A DNA stretch of 16,317 bases from positions 1-16,317 of the forward strand of contig JAEWBT010000140.1 of NCBI GenBank assembly GCA_023391015.1. The letters run 5' to 3'. The stretch comes from Bacteroidota bacterium. Lineage in GTDB: Bacteria; Bacteroidota; Bacteroidia; Chitinophagales; Chitinophagaceae. Both the position numbers and the translations under genes were made by a program. Shown here piece by piece: positions 6,153 to 14,293 of the stretch. Under the pieces are notes generated by a model. It worked only from the letters and a program-made list of their open reading frames with translations, made no database searches and was not told the origin of the DNA. Numbering within the stretch: the stretch's first letter is position 1; each line of letters begins with the position of its first letter.

Positions 6153-8108
6153 ATGACACTAAAAGAAGTCTGTAGTGAAATTGGAGTATGGCAGGATTGG
6201 CGTAATCGTTATGGCCAGTATGTGCCTAAATTTATCGAGGAGGCAATTCGCGGCGGTAACTGGGATACTTGGGATAAGGAGGTGTTCAATGAATATTTTA
6301 TGAAATCTTCCGGACAATGTGTTTCTTCCCTACGGCAGGGATATTTCAGTGGCAAAGACAAAACGCTGATTAAGGAAAACTGGAACGAGGTTGCACCTGT
6401 ATTACAGAAGATAGCCTTGAACCAAAGTGAACCCCAGTTTGATGTTTATTCAGAGTTGGCAAGAGTTATCCGGAAGTACACAAAGAATGATATGCGGGCT
6501 GCTACTTACCGGATGGTAGCAGGTATTCAACCACAACTTTTGTGTACGATTGTTAATCAAGCGAGATTAAGCGGGCTCGTGGATTATCTTAGAAGTGATA
6601 TAGAGGGTTTTAAGTTTGAATCGAAGGAGACTTGGTTTCAGAATAGTTATGAGATCTTAAAGAAGTTTAAACTGGCACTCGACAATCAAAACGGGTTTGA
6701 TATTCTGACTTATCCTTGGCAGGTTTATGAAGAGTTTGCGCTAAATAGAGGAAAAACTGTTCAAAATGATATGAGTGAGGAAGGTCAAAATCAAGAAGAA
6801 GATGGAATTCTTGATCTCCTCCGCTACAAGAAACAAATCATTCTGCAAGGACCTCCGGGAACCGGCAAGACGAAGCTGGCGAAGGACTTAGCTATTGGTA
6901 TGCTGGGTTTAGAGGGTATTGATGGATTAAAGGAAAACTCTCAATTTCAGCTGATTCAATTCCATCCCAGTTATAGTTACGAGGACTTTGTTAGGGGCAT
7001 TGCCGCCAAACCAAATAAAGACGGAGGAGGTGTGTTGTATGAAGCCGAGAATCGCTTGCTGGGAGCTTTTGCAAAAAAGGCACTTGATAATTACAAGCAA
7101 AGCCAGCTTGGCAAGGAGGAAATGGATTTTGAAATTTGGTTTGAAGAGTCTTTTGAAGCATTCAAGGCAACTGTTGAGAACGAGGTCGTGGAGCATGAAC
7201 AGCTACGTTTGACTGAAACTGTAGGTATTTTCGACATCACATCGAACGCCTTTCTTTATGGTACAACCTTTCGGAATCCGGGAAGAATCAATTTCATTGA
7301 GTTCAGGAATATTGCTGCCGCTATAACTAAAGGTGAGTATGATTTAAAGAATCCCATTCCAATAGAACTCTCGCGACATGCATTTTACCGTCAACCCTAC
7401 TACAGGTCTTTATTGAACAGCTTTTTTGGTCAGTACAAATACGTAGCGAACGAGCCTAAAAAGTCGACTGAACTAAAGAACTACGTCCTCATTATCGATG
7501 AAATCAACCGGGCGAATCTTTCCTCAGTATTGGGCGAGTTGATTTACGCGCTGGAGTACCGCGATGAAGATGTGGATTCGATGTATGCCGTGGGTGAAAA
7601 AGGCAACAAGCTGCGCCTGCCTTCTAACCTCTACATCATTGGCACCATGAACACCGCCGACCGCTCGGTAGGTCATATCGATTACGCCATCCGCCGCCGG
7701 TTTGCGTTTGTGGATGTTTTGCCGAAAAATCTGGAAAGCCAGATGGGAGCCGACTTTAAAAAAGAACTTTTTGCTGAGGTAAGTAAGCTTTTTGTGAAAG
7801 ATTACAACGCTTCCACAGACTACAGCAACCCGAATCTAAAACTGGAGCGCGCCGATACACTTTCTGCCGAGTTTCACCCAAAGGATGTTTGGTTAGGCCA
7901 CTCCTACTTTATCCAGCACTACGAAAAAGACGCTTCCGGAAACCCGGACACCAGCAAAATAGATTTTCAGATGCGCCTGAATTACGAAATCAAACCTATT
8001 CTGCGCGAGTACGTGCGCGACGGGATTTTAATTGACGGTGGTGGTATTAAGGTGGAAGATTTCATTAACAAACTACAGCCTGATGGAAAAGCGGATTTGT
8101 CTGCGTGA
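6153..8108 (+). CDS. mcrB: McrB-like AAA+ NTPase of a type IV restriction system
   Basis: McrB is the GTP-driven AAA+ motor that recognises modified DNA and drives the McrC nuclease. The 651-residue product has an unassigned N-terminal region (about 1-205) that would carry substrate recognition, then Walker A GPPGTGKT (233-240), Walker B VLIIDEINRAN (445-455), the McrB hallmark MNTADRS (499-505) and RRRFAF (514-519) with likely arginine finger(s). About 205 residues separate Walker A and B, far more than in E. coli McrB, so there is an insertion around 310-435. Base composition changes inside the gene: sampled 60-nt blocks before about 7480 are 33-45% G+C, later ones 53% or more. No TTCCGGAA palindrome occurs in the gene before 7934. 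The N-terminal two thirds may thus be of foreign or recombinant origin. The gene overlaps mcrC by 26 bp. Confidence 0.92.
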   Translation: MTLKEVCSEIGVWQDWRNRYGQYVPKFIEEAIRGGNWDTWDKEVFNEYFMKSSGQCVSSLRQGYFSGKDKTLIKENWNEVAPVLQKIALNQSEPQFDVYSELARVIRKYTKNDMRAATYRMVAGIQPQLLCTIVNQARLSGLVDYLRSDIEGFKFESKETWFQNSYEILKKFKLALDNQNGFDILTYPWQVYEEFALNRGKTVQNDMSEEGQNQEEDGILDLLRYKKQIILQGPPGTGKTKLAKDLAIGMLGLEGIDGLKENSQFQLIQFHPSYSYEDFVRGIAAKPNKDGGGVLYEAENRLLGAFAKKALDNYKQSQLGKEEMDFEIWFEESFEAFKATVENEVVEHEQLRLTETVGIFDITSNAFLYGTTFRNPGRINFIEFRNIAAAITKGEYDLKNPIPIELSRHAFYRQPYYRSLLNSFFGQYKYVANEPKKSTELKNYVLIIDEINRANLSSVLGELIYALEYRDEDVDSMYAVGEKGNKLRLPSNLYIIGTMNTADRSVGHIDYAIRRRFAFVDVLPKNLESQMGADFKKELFAEVSKLFVKDYNASTDYSNPNLKLERADTLSAEFHPKDVWLGHSYFIQHYEKDASGNPDTSKIDFQMRLNYEIKPILREYVRDGILIDGGGIKVEDFINKLQPDGKADLSA

Positions 8109-9504
8109 ACACAGCTCCGTTTGGTTGGTAAATGAAACCGACGCAATAGCCGCAAATCTTCCGGAAGAAGCATTTGCAGCTTTAGCTAACGTGCAGTCTA
8201 AAAAATTCCGGAAAGATGTTTATTGCTTTGCTATCTCCCCAAAGGGCGGAGGCTATGAGCTACGCGCTGATTACTTTATTGGCCTCGACTGGCTAGGCGA
8301 AACGGACTATTCTGTTTATGTTGAGCCGAAGGTAAACGCAAAGGCTTTTGAACACTATAAAGAGGTATTGGATGCAGAGAAGGAAGAAGACATAGCGCCT
8401 TTTGATAAGAAAGAGCAAGAGGCACCGAAAAACCTGCGCGAGCTCAACTTCCTGCGAATGCTGCTTGAGGTCATGGCTGTTCCGGAAGCTGCCGAAAACG
8501 TATCGGAGCTGGTGCAGATCGACTTTAACGCAAAGCCGATTCCCATTCCGGATATTCAGGACCATCTCACGCCGTTTCTGGTCGTGCAGTTTCTGCAACT
8601 GCTGCGCAGCATCGTGCGCAAAGGGTTGCGCAAGGGCTACTATAAGGTCACCGAAAACCTCACCAACCGTGTAAAAGGGAAAATTCTGGTGGGACAGCAC
8701 CTGCGGCAGAATGTATTTAAGAACCGATTCACCCAGACCCTATGCGAGTATCAGGTCTTCGGCATCGACACACCCGAAAACCGGTTTCTGAAAAAGGTAT
8801 TGCAGTTTGCGTCGGGCTATGTAGAAAATCAGCAGTCGATTTTCGGGGACAACTTATCGAAAGTGCAGCACCTGATTTATTACGCCCGGCCAGCTTTCGA
8901 ATGGGTGGGCGATGCGGTAGAAATGAGAGAACTGCGGCAGGGCAAACCCAATCCGTTGTTTAGGGAGTATGGCGAGGCTATTAAAATCGGCAGTTTGCTG
9001 CTGCGCCGGTTTGGATACAATATCTCCAAAACGATTTCCGGAAAAGAAGCAACGGTGCCGCCCTTTTGGATTGATATGCCCGGATTGTTTGAGCGCTACG
9101 TATATGCAAAACTGCTGGAAGCCAATCCGGAAACCAAGAGCGCGATTCACTTTCAATTCCCTACCTACGGCAACAAGCTCGATTTCCTGATTACCGATTC
9201 GGAAAACCCGATGATTATTGACGCGAAGTATAAAATGTGTTATGAAAGTGGAAAGGTGATTCATACCGATATCCGGCAAGTAGCGGGTTATGCGCGGCTC
9301 AATAAAGTGCTGGATAAAATTAGCGGATGGGATAAGGATAAAGTGTTGCCATGCCTGATTGTGTATCCGGTACCTAAGTATTCCGCAATAGAACCCTCGC
9401 TTCGAATTGCCTCCTTGATTTCGGAATCAAAGAATTTACCTGCTTATCATAAGGTTTACAGGCTAGGCATTCCGGTTCCTTTTCAGGTACAAAGAATTGA
9501 CTAA
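8083..9504 (+). CDS. mcrC: McrC-like nuclease subunit of a type IV restriction system
   Basis: McrC stimulates the McrB NTPase and supplies the nuclease. The 473-residue product has the expected architecture: an N-terminal McrB-binding region, a central helical part, DMPGLFERYVYAKL (331-344), then a PD-(D/E)xK nuclease core with Asp367 (KLDFLI) and Asp380-x-Lys382 (IIDAKYK). All key catalytic residues are present. The ATG at 8083 was chosen: it overlaps mcrB by 26 bp, which implies coupled translation, and gives the sequence MEKRICLREH. A TTG at 8032 would add 17 residues that copy mcrB's frame-shifted end and is less likely. Codon use is host-like and the gene carries four TTCCGGAA palindromes. 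It ends 17 bp before a bidirectional terminator. Confidence 0.93.
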   Translation: MEKRICLREHSSVWLVNETDAIAANLPEEAFAALANVQSKKFRKDVYCFAISPKGGGYELRADYFIGLDWLGETDYSVYVEPKVNAKAFEHYKEVLDAEKEEDIAPFDKKEQEAPKNLRELNFLRMLLEVMAVPEAAENVSELVQIDFNAKPIPIPDIQDHLTPFLVVQFLQLLRSIVRKGLRKGYYKVTENLTNRVKGKILVGQHLRQNVFKNRFTQTLCEYQVFGIDTPENRFLKKVLQFASGYVENQQSIFGDNLSKVQHLIYYARPAFEWVGDAVEMRELRQGKPNPLFREYGEAIKIGSLLLRRFGYNISKTISGKEATVPPFWIDMPGLFERYVYAKLLEANPETKSAIHFQFPTYGNKLDFLITDSENPMIIDAKYKMCYESGKVIHTDIRQVAGYARLNKVLDKISGWDKDKVLPCLIVYPVPKYSAIEPSLRIASLISESKNLPAYHKVYRLGIPVPFQVQRID

Positions 9505-9521
9505 AGTTGGTAGTGCATAAA

Positions 9522-9561
9522 AAAGTCCGGCACCCTTTACACGAGTGCCGGACTTTCGTTT
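9522..9561. terminator. Bidirectional terminator between mcrC and htrA
   Basis: AAAGTCCGGCAC (9522-9533) pairs with GTGCCGGACTTT (9545-9556) around an 11-nt loop. TTTCGTTTTT follows on the plus strand, and the A-run before the stem (9519-9524) gives a T-run on the minus strand. It can therefore serve both convergent genes. Confidence 0.85.
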
Positions 9562-9578
9562 TTCAAAAACTGCCTTCT

Positions 9579-11087
9579 TTAATTATTGCTTTCCCCATCA
9601 GCCGTGGCATCGGCGATGCCGTAGTAGTAGGTGCTGCGGTAGCCAGGATACACACCGGCGAGCTGGGCGTTTTGGGGCGCGGCCAGCAGGGTTTTGCGCA
9701 GGTCTTCCACGCTGTTGACCGGAACGTCATTGACGCTCATCACCACAAAGCCGTCGCGCATGTTGGTTTGCTGCCGGAACACGCCGTTGCCCACCTTCTC
9801 TACCAATACGCCGGCCCGAATGCCAAAACGTTGTTTTTCGGCAGGCGTCAGGGTGCGCAGCTTGGCACCAAACACCAGCCCGGAGGCCGCCGTGTTTTTA
9901 ACCAATGCAGTTGTGTTTTCGGCGTTTTGAAGCTGCACGCTTGTTTGGCCGGTTTTGCCGCCGCGCAGGTAGGTGACAGAAATATTATCGCCGGGTTTGT
10001 AGCGGGCAATCTGCTCCAGCATTTCCGGCTCCGTGCGCACCGGCACACTGTTGATGGCTGTGATAAAATCACCCTTGCGCAGCGCCGAGCGCGAAGCGCC
10101 AGAACCAGGCATCACATCGGCCACATACACACCTTCGGTGCGGTCGATGCCCAGGGAGGCCTGCTCTTCCGGAGAGATAGTCGCGCGGTCGCGGTAGCTG
10201 ATGCCCAGATAGCCGCGCTGCACTGCGCCGTAGTCGATCAGGTCTTTGGTAACCTTTTTCACGATGTTGGCCGGTATGGCGTAGGAATAACCCGCATAAG
10301 AGCCGGTGGGCGAGGCAATGGCCGAGTTGATACCGATGAGCTGGCCGTTGGTATTGACCAGCGCACCGCCGGAGTTTCCGGGATTCACCGCCGCGTCGGT
10401 CTGGATAAACGACTCAATCGCGCGGTCGCTTTGCGTGCGGTTGATGCCGATAGAGCGGGCTTTGGCCGAAACAATTCCGGCGGTTACAGTGGTATTTAGC
10501 GTGAGCGGAAACCCCACGGCGAGCACCCACTGGCCCAAGCGCACGTTATCGGAGTTTCCAAACTCCATATAAGACAGGTTTTTGTCTTTCACTTTGATCA
10601 CGGCAATATCCGTCGCCGGGTCGGTGGCAATCACTTTGGCCTGCGTGGTATAGCGGTCGTTGAAGGTGACGGTCATTTCATCGGCCCCGGCCACCACGTG
10701 GTTGTTGGTTACGATATAACCGTCGGGGGAAATCACCACGCCGGAGCCGGAGCCCATTTGCGGCGGAATACGCTGGATCTGGCTGCCTTCAAAGCCAAAC
10801 ATTTCCATGAATGGATCGCGCACGAGGCGGGTGGTGGGCTTGGTGGTGGTTTTGATGTGTACAACAGCCTTAACGGCTGCTTCGGCAGCGGCTTGGAAAT
10901 CTACCGGCGCGGCCGAGCGCACGGTGGTGGTTTGGTCGCCAAAGCCCACATAATTAACGGGCAGTTGCTTGGTGGAAAAAGAGGGCGAGATTTTTTCGCC
11001 GATTTGTGGAAACTGGCCCGCAGCAAACAAAGTAGCGATGGAGGTGGCCGCTGCGGTGATCACCACAGGTAGAAAACGATTCTTCAT
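9579..11087 (-). CDS. htrA: HtrA/DegP-family periplasmic serine protease with PDZ domains
   Basis: The 502-residue protein is a Do/HtrA endoprotease and chaperone that deals with misfolded envelope proteins. An N-terminal hydrophobic segment (about 6-24) serves as signal or anchor. The trypsin-like domain spans about 65-285, with catalytic His130 (TNNHVV), Asp160 (DPATDIAVI) and Ser239 (GNSGGALV). A first PDZ domain (about 290-385, starting GYLGI) and a second PDZ-like segment (about 400-475) follow. The length fits two-PDZ members. The C-terminus (GVYPGYRSTYYYGIADA) is tyrosine-rich. The gene is monocistronic, divergent from fusA, with a -7 box 26 nt upstream and a shared terminator with mcrC. 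The triad is intact, so an active protease is expected. Confidence 0.95.
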   Translation of the reverse strand: MKNRFLPVVITAAATSIATLFAAGQFPQIGEKISPSFSTKQLPVNYVGFGDQTTTVRSAAPVDFQAAAEAAVKAVVHIKTTTKPTTRLVRDPFMEMFGFEGSQIQRIPPQMGSGSGVVISPDGYIVTNNHVVAGADEMTVTFNDRYTTQAKVIATDPATDIAVIKVKDKNLSYMEFGNSDNVRLGQWVLAVGFPLTLNTTVTAGIVSAKARSIGINRTQSDRAIESFIQTDAAVNPGNSGGALVNTNGQLIGINSAIASPTGSYAGYSYAIPANIVKKVTKDLIDYGAVQRGYLGISYRDRATISPEEQASLGIDRTEGVYVADVMPGSGASRSALRKGDFITAINSVPVRTEPEMLEQIARYKPGDNISVTYLRGGKTGQTSVQLQNAENTTALVKNTAASGLVFGAKLRTLTPAEKQRFGIRAGVLVEKVGNGVFRQQTNMRDGFVVMSVNDVPVNSVEDLRKTLLAAPQNAQLAGVYPGYRSTYYYGIADATADGESNN

Positions 11088-11113
11088 TTATAGGAGTGGT
11101 TTCTTTTTTGTTT

Positions 11114-11121
11114 CAAAAATA
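11114..11121 (-). promoter_or_regulatory. -7 box for htrA
   Basis: On the minus strand this reads TATTTTTG, a full match to TAnnTTTG, 26 nt before the ATG at 11087. A heat- or envelope-stress sigma site was not recognised. Confidence 0.55.
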
Positions 11122-11276
11122 CTTTTTGGCGCAAATTCCATACCGGAATAAGGGAACTTTAGGATTTTTGTAGAGAAGATATTGTTAAGGTGAAGTATCT
11201 GGAATACCGGGTAAATAAGCATTGTTTTATATCAATTTTATAGAACAAAATTTCCGGAAATCTGCCAGAAAATCTG

Positions 11277-11284
11277 TACTTTCG
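11277..11284 (+). promoter_or_regulatory. -7 box for fusA
   Basis: TACTTTCG matches TAnnTTTG at all but one fixed position and lies 41 nt before the ATG at 11326. The TTTCCGGAAA palindrome at 11251-11260 sits where the -33 region would be, so factor binding there could affect this promoter. Confidence 0.5.
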
Positions 11285-11325
11285 CAGCCGTTTTTTACGA
11301 ACAGAAATCTATTTTATCTAAAGCT

Positions 11326-13473
11326 ATGGCAGACCTCCGCCTCCAGCGCAATTTTGGGATCGCCGCCCACATTGACGCCGGAAAAACCACGACCACAGAG
11401 CGTATTCTTTTCTACACCGGCGTAAACCACCGTTTGGGCGAAACCCACGAAGGCGGCGCAACCACCGACTGGATGGCGCAGGAGAAAGAGCGTGGTATCA
11501 CCATTACCTCTGCAGCCGTTACCTGTTACTGGAACTTCCCCACTTCTCAGGGCAAGCCCACCGACGAATCTAAAAAATACAAGTTCAACATCATCGATAC
11601 CCCGGGTCACGTGGACTTTACCGTTGAGGTAGAGCGTTCCATGCGCGTACTCGATGGTCTCGTTGCCCTGTTCTCCGCTGTTGACGGCGTAGAGCCGCAG
11701 TCGGAAACCGTTTGGCGTCAGGCCAACCGCTACCGCGTTCCCCGTATCGGTTTCGTAAACAAAATGGACCGCATCGGTGCCGACTTCCTCAACGTAGTGA
11801 AGCAGGTGCGCGATATGTTGGGCGCTAAATCCGTTCCGCTGCAACTGCCCATCGGCGCAGAAGACAACTTCAAAGGCGTGGTGGACCTCGTAACCATGAA
11901 GGCCATCGTATGGGATGATTCGTCCCTCGGCGCGACTTACACCGAAGTGCCGATTCCGGACGACATGAAGGACGACGTGGACATGTACCGCGCCGAACTC
12001 GTAGAAGCTGTTGCCGAATACGACGACACGCTGATGGAGAAGTTCTTCGAAGATCCGAACAGCATCACCGAAGACGAAATCCACGAAGCCATCCGCAAGG
12101 CCACCATCGACCTGAGCATCATCCCGATGCTGTGCGGCTCTTCTTACCGCAACAAAGGCGTGCAGAAAATGCTCGACTGCGTGGTGCGTTACCTGCCGAG
12201 CCCGGTGGACATCGAAGCCATCGAAGGTACCGACCCGAACGACGCCGAGAAAAAGCTGTACCGCAAGCCCGACGCGAAAGAACCTTTCTCCGCGCTGGCT
12301 TTCAAAATCATGACTGACCCGTTTGTAGGCCGTCTGGCGTTCTTCCGGGCTTATTCCGGTCACCTCGATGCAGGTTCCTACGTGCTGAACGTGCGGACCG
12401 GCAAAAACGAGCGTATCTCCCGCATCATGCAAATGCACGCCAACAAGCAAAACCCAATCGACTTTATCGAGGCGGGCGACATTGGCGCGGCTGTAGGTTT
12501 TAAAGACATTAAAACCGGCGATACCCTTTGCGACGAGAACCACCCGATTGTTCTGGAAAACATGTTTATTCCGGAGCCGGTAATCTCCATCGCCGTAGAG
12601 CCGAAAACGCAGGCCGACGTAGATAAAATGGGCATGGCCATTGCCAAGCTCGTGGAAGAAGATCCGACGCTGCGCGTAAAAACCGACGAAGACACCGGCC
12701 AGACCATCCTTTCCGGTATGGGCGAGCTGCACCTCGAAATCATCGTGGACCGCATGAAGCGTGAGTTCAAGGTAGAAATCAACCAAGGCGCGCCGCAGGT
12801 AGCTTACAAAGAGGCTTTGACCAGCCAGGTTGAGCACCGCGAAGTGTTTAAAAAGCAAACCGGTGGTCGCGGTAAATTCGCCGACATCCAGTTCCGCATT
12901 GGCCCTGCCGATGAAGAATTTTTGGCAGAAGGCAAAGGCACCTACCAGTTTGTAAACAAAATCGTGGGTGGTTCCATTCCGAAAGAATTTATCCCGGCCA
13001 TCCAGAAAGGCTTTGAGTCTTCGATGACTACAGGTGTTCTCGCCGGCTTCCCGGTAGAAAACATGCGGGTAGAAATCTTCGATGGCTCTTTCCACAACGT
13101 GGACTCCGACGCGATGTCTTTCGAACTGTGTGCGAAGAGCGGTTTCCGCGAAGCATCCCGCAAGGCCAAGCCGATCATCCTCGAGCCGATCATGAAGGTA
13201 GAAGTGATCACGCCAAGCCAGTACATGGGTGATGTTACCGGTGACCTCAACCGTCGTCGTGCGATGCTCGAAGGCATGGACGAGCGCGCAGGTGCCCAGG
13301 TGGTAAAAGCAAAAGTTCCACTTTCTGAAATGTTTGGTTATGTAACCCAGCTGCGTTCCCTGTCTTCCGGCCGTGCGTCCAGCACCATGGAGTTCAGCCA
13401 CTACGCACAGGCGCCGCGCAACATCGAAGAAGAAGTGGTAGCGAAGGCGAAAGGCAAGGTAACTGCTGAGTAA
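11326..13473 (+). CDS. fusA: Translation elongation factor G
   Basis: EF-G catalyses GTP-driven translocation and, with RRF, ribosome recycling. The 715-residue product has complete GTPase motifs: G1 AHIDAGKT (14-21), G2 RGITI (56-60), G3 DTPGH (91-95) and G4 NKMD (145-148). Domains II-V follow, including GMGELHLEI of domain III and DGSFHNVDS of domain IV, with His590 at the expected tip loop. Length is normal. Its GTPase motifs are intact, unlike the GTPase-deficient EF-G paralogue reported in Bacteroides. The gene is not next to rpsL, rpsG or tuf here, so it lies outside a str operon. It contains no TTCCGGAA palindrome in 2.1 kb. It has its own promoter (11277) and terminator (13513). Confidence 0.97.
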   Translation: MADLRLQRNFGIAAHIDAGKTTTTERILFYTGVNHRLGETHEGGATTDWMAQEKERGITITSAAVTCYWNFPTSQGKPTDESKKYKFNIIDTPGHVDFTVEVERSMRVLDGLVALFSAVDGVEPQSETVWRQANRYRVPRIGFVNKMDRIGADFLNVVKQVRDMLGAKSVPLQLPIGAEDNFKGVVDLVTMKAIVWDDSSLGATYTEVPIPDDMKDDVDMYRAELVEAVAEYDDTLMEKFFEDPNSITEDEIHEAIRKATIDLSIIPMLCGSSYRNKGVQKMLDCVVRYLPSPVDIEAIEGTDPNDAEKKLYRKPDAKEPFSALAFKIMTDPFVGRLAFFRAYSGHLDAGSYVLNVRTGKNERISRIMQMHANKQNPIDFIEAGDIGAAVGFKDIKTGDTLCDENHPIVLENMFIPEPVISIAVEPKTQADVDKMGMAIAKLVEEDPTLRVKTDEDTGQTILSGMGELHLEIIVDRMKREFKVEINQGAPQVAYKEALTSQVEHREVFKKQTGGRGKFADIQFRIGPADEEFLAEGKGTYQFVNKIVGGSIPKEFIPAIQKGFESSMTTGVLAGFPVENMRVEIFDGSFHNVDSDAMSFELCAKSGFREASRKAKPIILEPIMKVEVITPSQYMGDVTGDLNRRRAMLEGMDERAGAQVVKAKVPLSEMFGYVTQLRSLSSGRASSTMEFSHYAQAPRNIEEEVVAKAKGKVTAE

Positions 13474-13486
13474 TTTTTAGGTCATA

Positions 13487-13506
13487 TTTCCGGAAATTTC
13501 CGGAAA
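13487..13506. repeat. Directly abutting TTTCCGGAAA pair after fusA
   Basis: TTTCCGGAAA copies at 13487-13496 and 13497-13506 touch without a gap, 13 bp after the fusA stop and just before the terminator stem. This mirrors the pair at 173-193 near another gene end. Confidence 0.7.
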
Positions 13507-13512
13507 AAATAG

Positions 13513-13547
13513 AAAATCCCCGCTGTTGTGAAACGGCGGGGATTTTT
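13513..13547. terminator. Bidirectional terminator between fusA and the DUF3817 gene
   Basis: AAAATCCCCGC (13513-13523) pairs exactly with GCGGGGATTTT (13536-13546) around a 12-nt loop. T residues end the right arm and A residues flank the left, so it can work for both convergent genes. Confidence 0.85.
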
Positions 13548-13579
13548 GTTAAGTCAAAAAACCTTATAGGTTTGAAGGT

Positions 13580-13909
13580 TTACAACTTCTTGAAAATATG
13601 CTTGTCGGCATAAAAAGTGCCGAAGGGCAACACCGAGCCTGCAAGGGCAATGGCGGTTTGTTTTAAAGAAAGCGAAAAGGTTTCGCGGGCCAGCATCACG
13701 CACACGATATACCAGACGAACAGCACGCCATGCGCCCAGCCTACATATTTTACCATCAGGGGCATATCGGCCATGTATTTAAGCGGCATGGCAATGCCGA
13801 GCAGCACCAGAAAGGAGATGCCTTCGAGCAGGGCCGAGAGTTGGAGTTGAGATTTCAGAAACCGCGCGCCTTTGGCGGTCGTCGTAACCAGCGTCCTGTT
13901 CTTTTCCAT
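13580..13909 (-). CDS. DUF3817 small membrane protein
   Basis: The 109-residue product, starting MEKNRTLVTT, matches the DUF3817 pattern: LEGISFLVLLGIAMPLKY, VGWAHGVLFVWYIVCVML and the end motif LPFGTFYADK. Three hydrophobic segments are apparent (about 28-46, 57-75 and 85-100), so an inner-membrane protein is expected. Its function is unknown to me. The frame is open up to 14005, but the 32 extra residues are basic and unlike the family, so the ATG at 13909 is preferred. A weak -7 like box, TTTCTTTG (13917-13924 on the minus strand), lies 7 nt upstream. The gene converges on fusA across a shared terminator. Confidence 0.85.
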   Translation of the reverse strand: MEKNRTLVTTTAKGARFLKSQLQLSALLEGISFLVLLGIAMPLKYMADMPLMVKYVGWAHGVLFVWYIVCVMLARETFSLSLKQTAIALAGSVLPFGTFYADKHIFKKL

Positions 13910-14293
13910 AGCGCGGCAAAGAAACACCCGGACTGCGATGGAGCGGGTTAGCAAATTCACAAACCTTGCCGCCCTTTTATGCGTCCTTAATTTCCGGAAA
14001 AACACGCTATCCCCGGAAATTTTAAGGGTTTTACCTCATTTGGCAGGCTATGCCTTCCGCTTCATTTCCGGGTTTGAAAAACGGTTGTGGCAATTGACTT
14101 TTTTTCGGAAATTTCTTTCCAAAACATCCAACCTCCAGACCCTTTCGCTGTTATTATTCTACGCTTTCAAACGGGCGTTAAAAGCACCTCAAAATCGGAC
14201 GATTTTCCGGAAATTTTTTCTGTTTCGGGGGTGTTTTAAATCCTCCTTTTTTATCCTACATTTGTTTCTCACTTTTCCAAACGAACCGGCACA
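13910..14293. other. Intergenic region between the DUF3817 gene and recA
   Basis: This 384-bp divergent region holds no gene that I can support. It carries two TTTCCGGAAA palindromes (13991-14000 and 14204-14213), near-matches such as CCCCGGAAAT around 14021-14030, and the recA promoter. No LexA-like SOS box was recognised. The open minus-strand frame at 13910-14005 is judged to be an untranslated extension. Confidence 0.6.
14257..14264 (+). promoter_or_regulatory. -7 box for recA
   Basis: TACATTTG is a full match to TAnnTTTG, 29 nt before the ATG at 14294. A TTTT at 14234-14237, 19 nt upstream, is a poor -33 candidate. Confidence 0.55.

Noticed and set aside
11314..13401. Minus-strand open frame of about 695 codons opposite fusA
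   Set aside because: It lies wholly opposite a certain EF-G gene, has no recognisable domain, and is rich in His/Phe/Val as expected from reverse reading of biased codons.
13910..14005. Extension of the DUF3817 gene
   Set aside because: The extra 32 residues are basic and do not fit the family, which starts near the ATG at 13909.
13910..14293. LexA/SOS box upstream of recA
   Set aside because: No recognisable SOS dyad was found. The only palindromes are the TTTCCGGAAA copies, which occur throughout the window.
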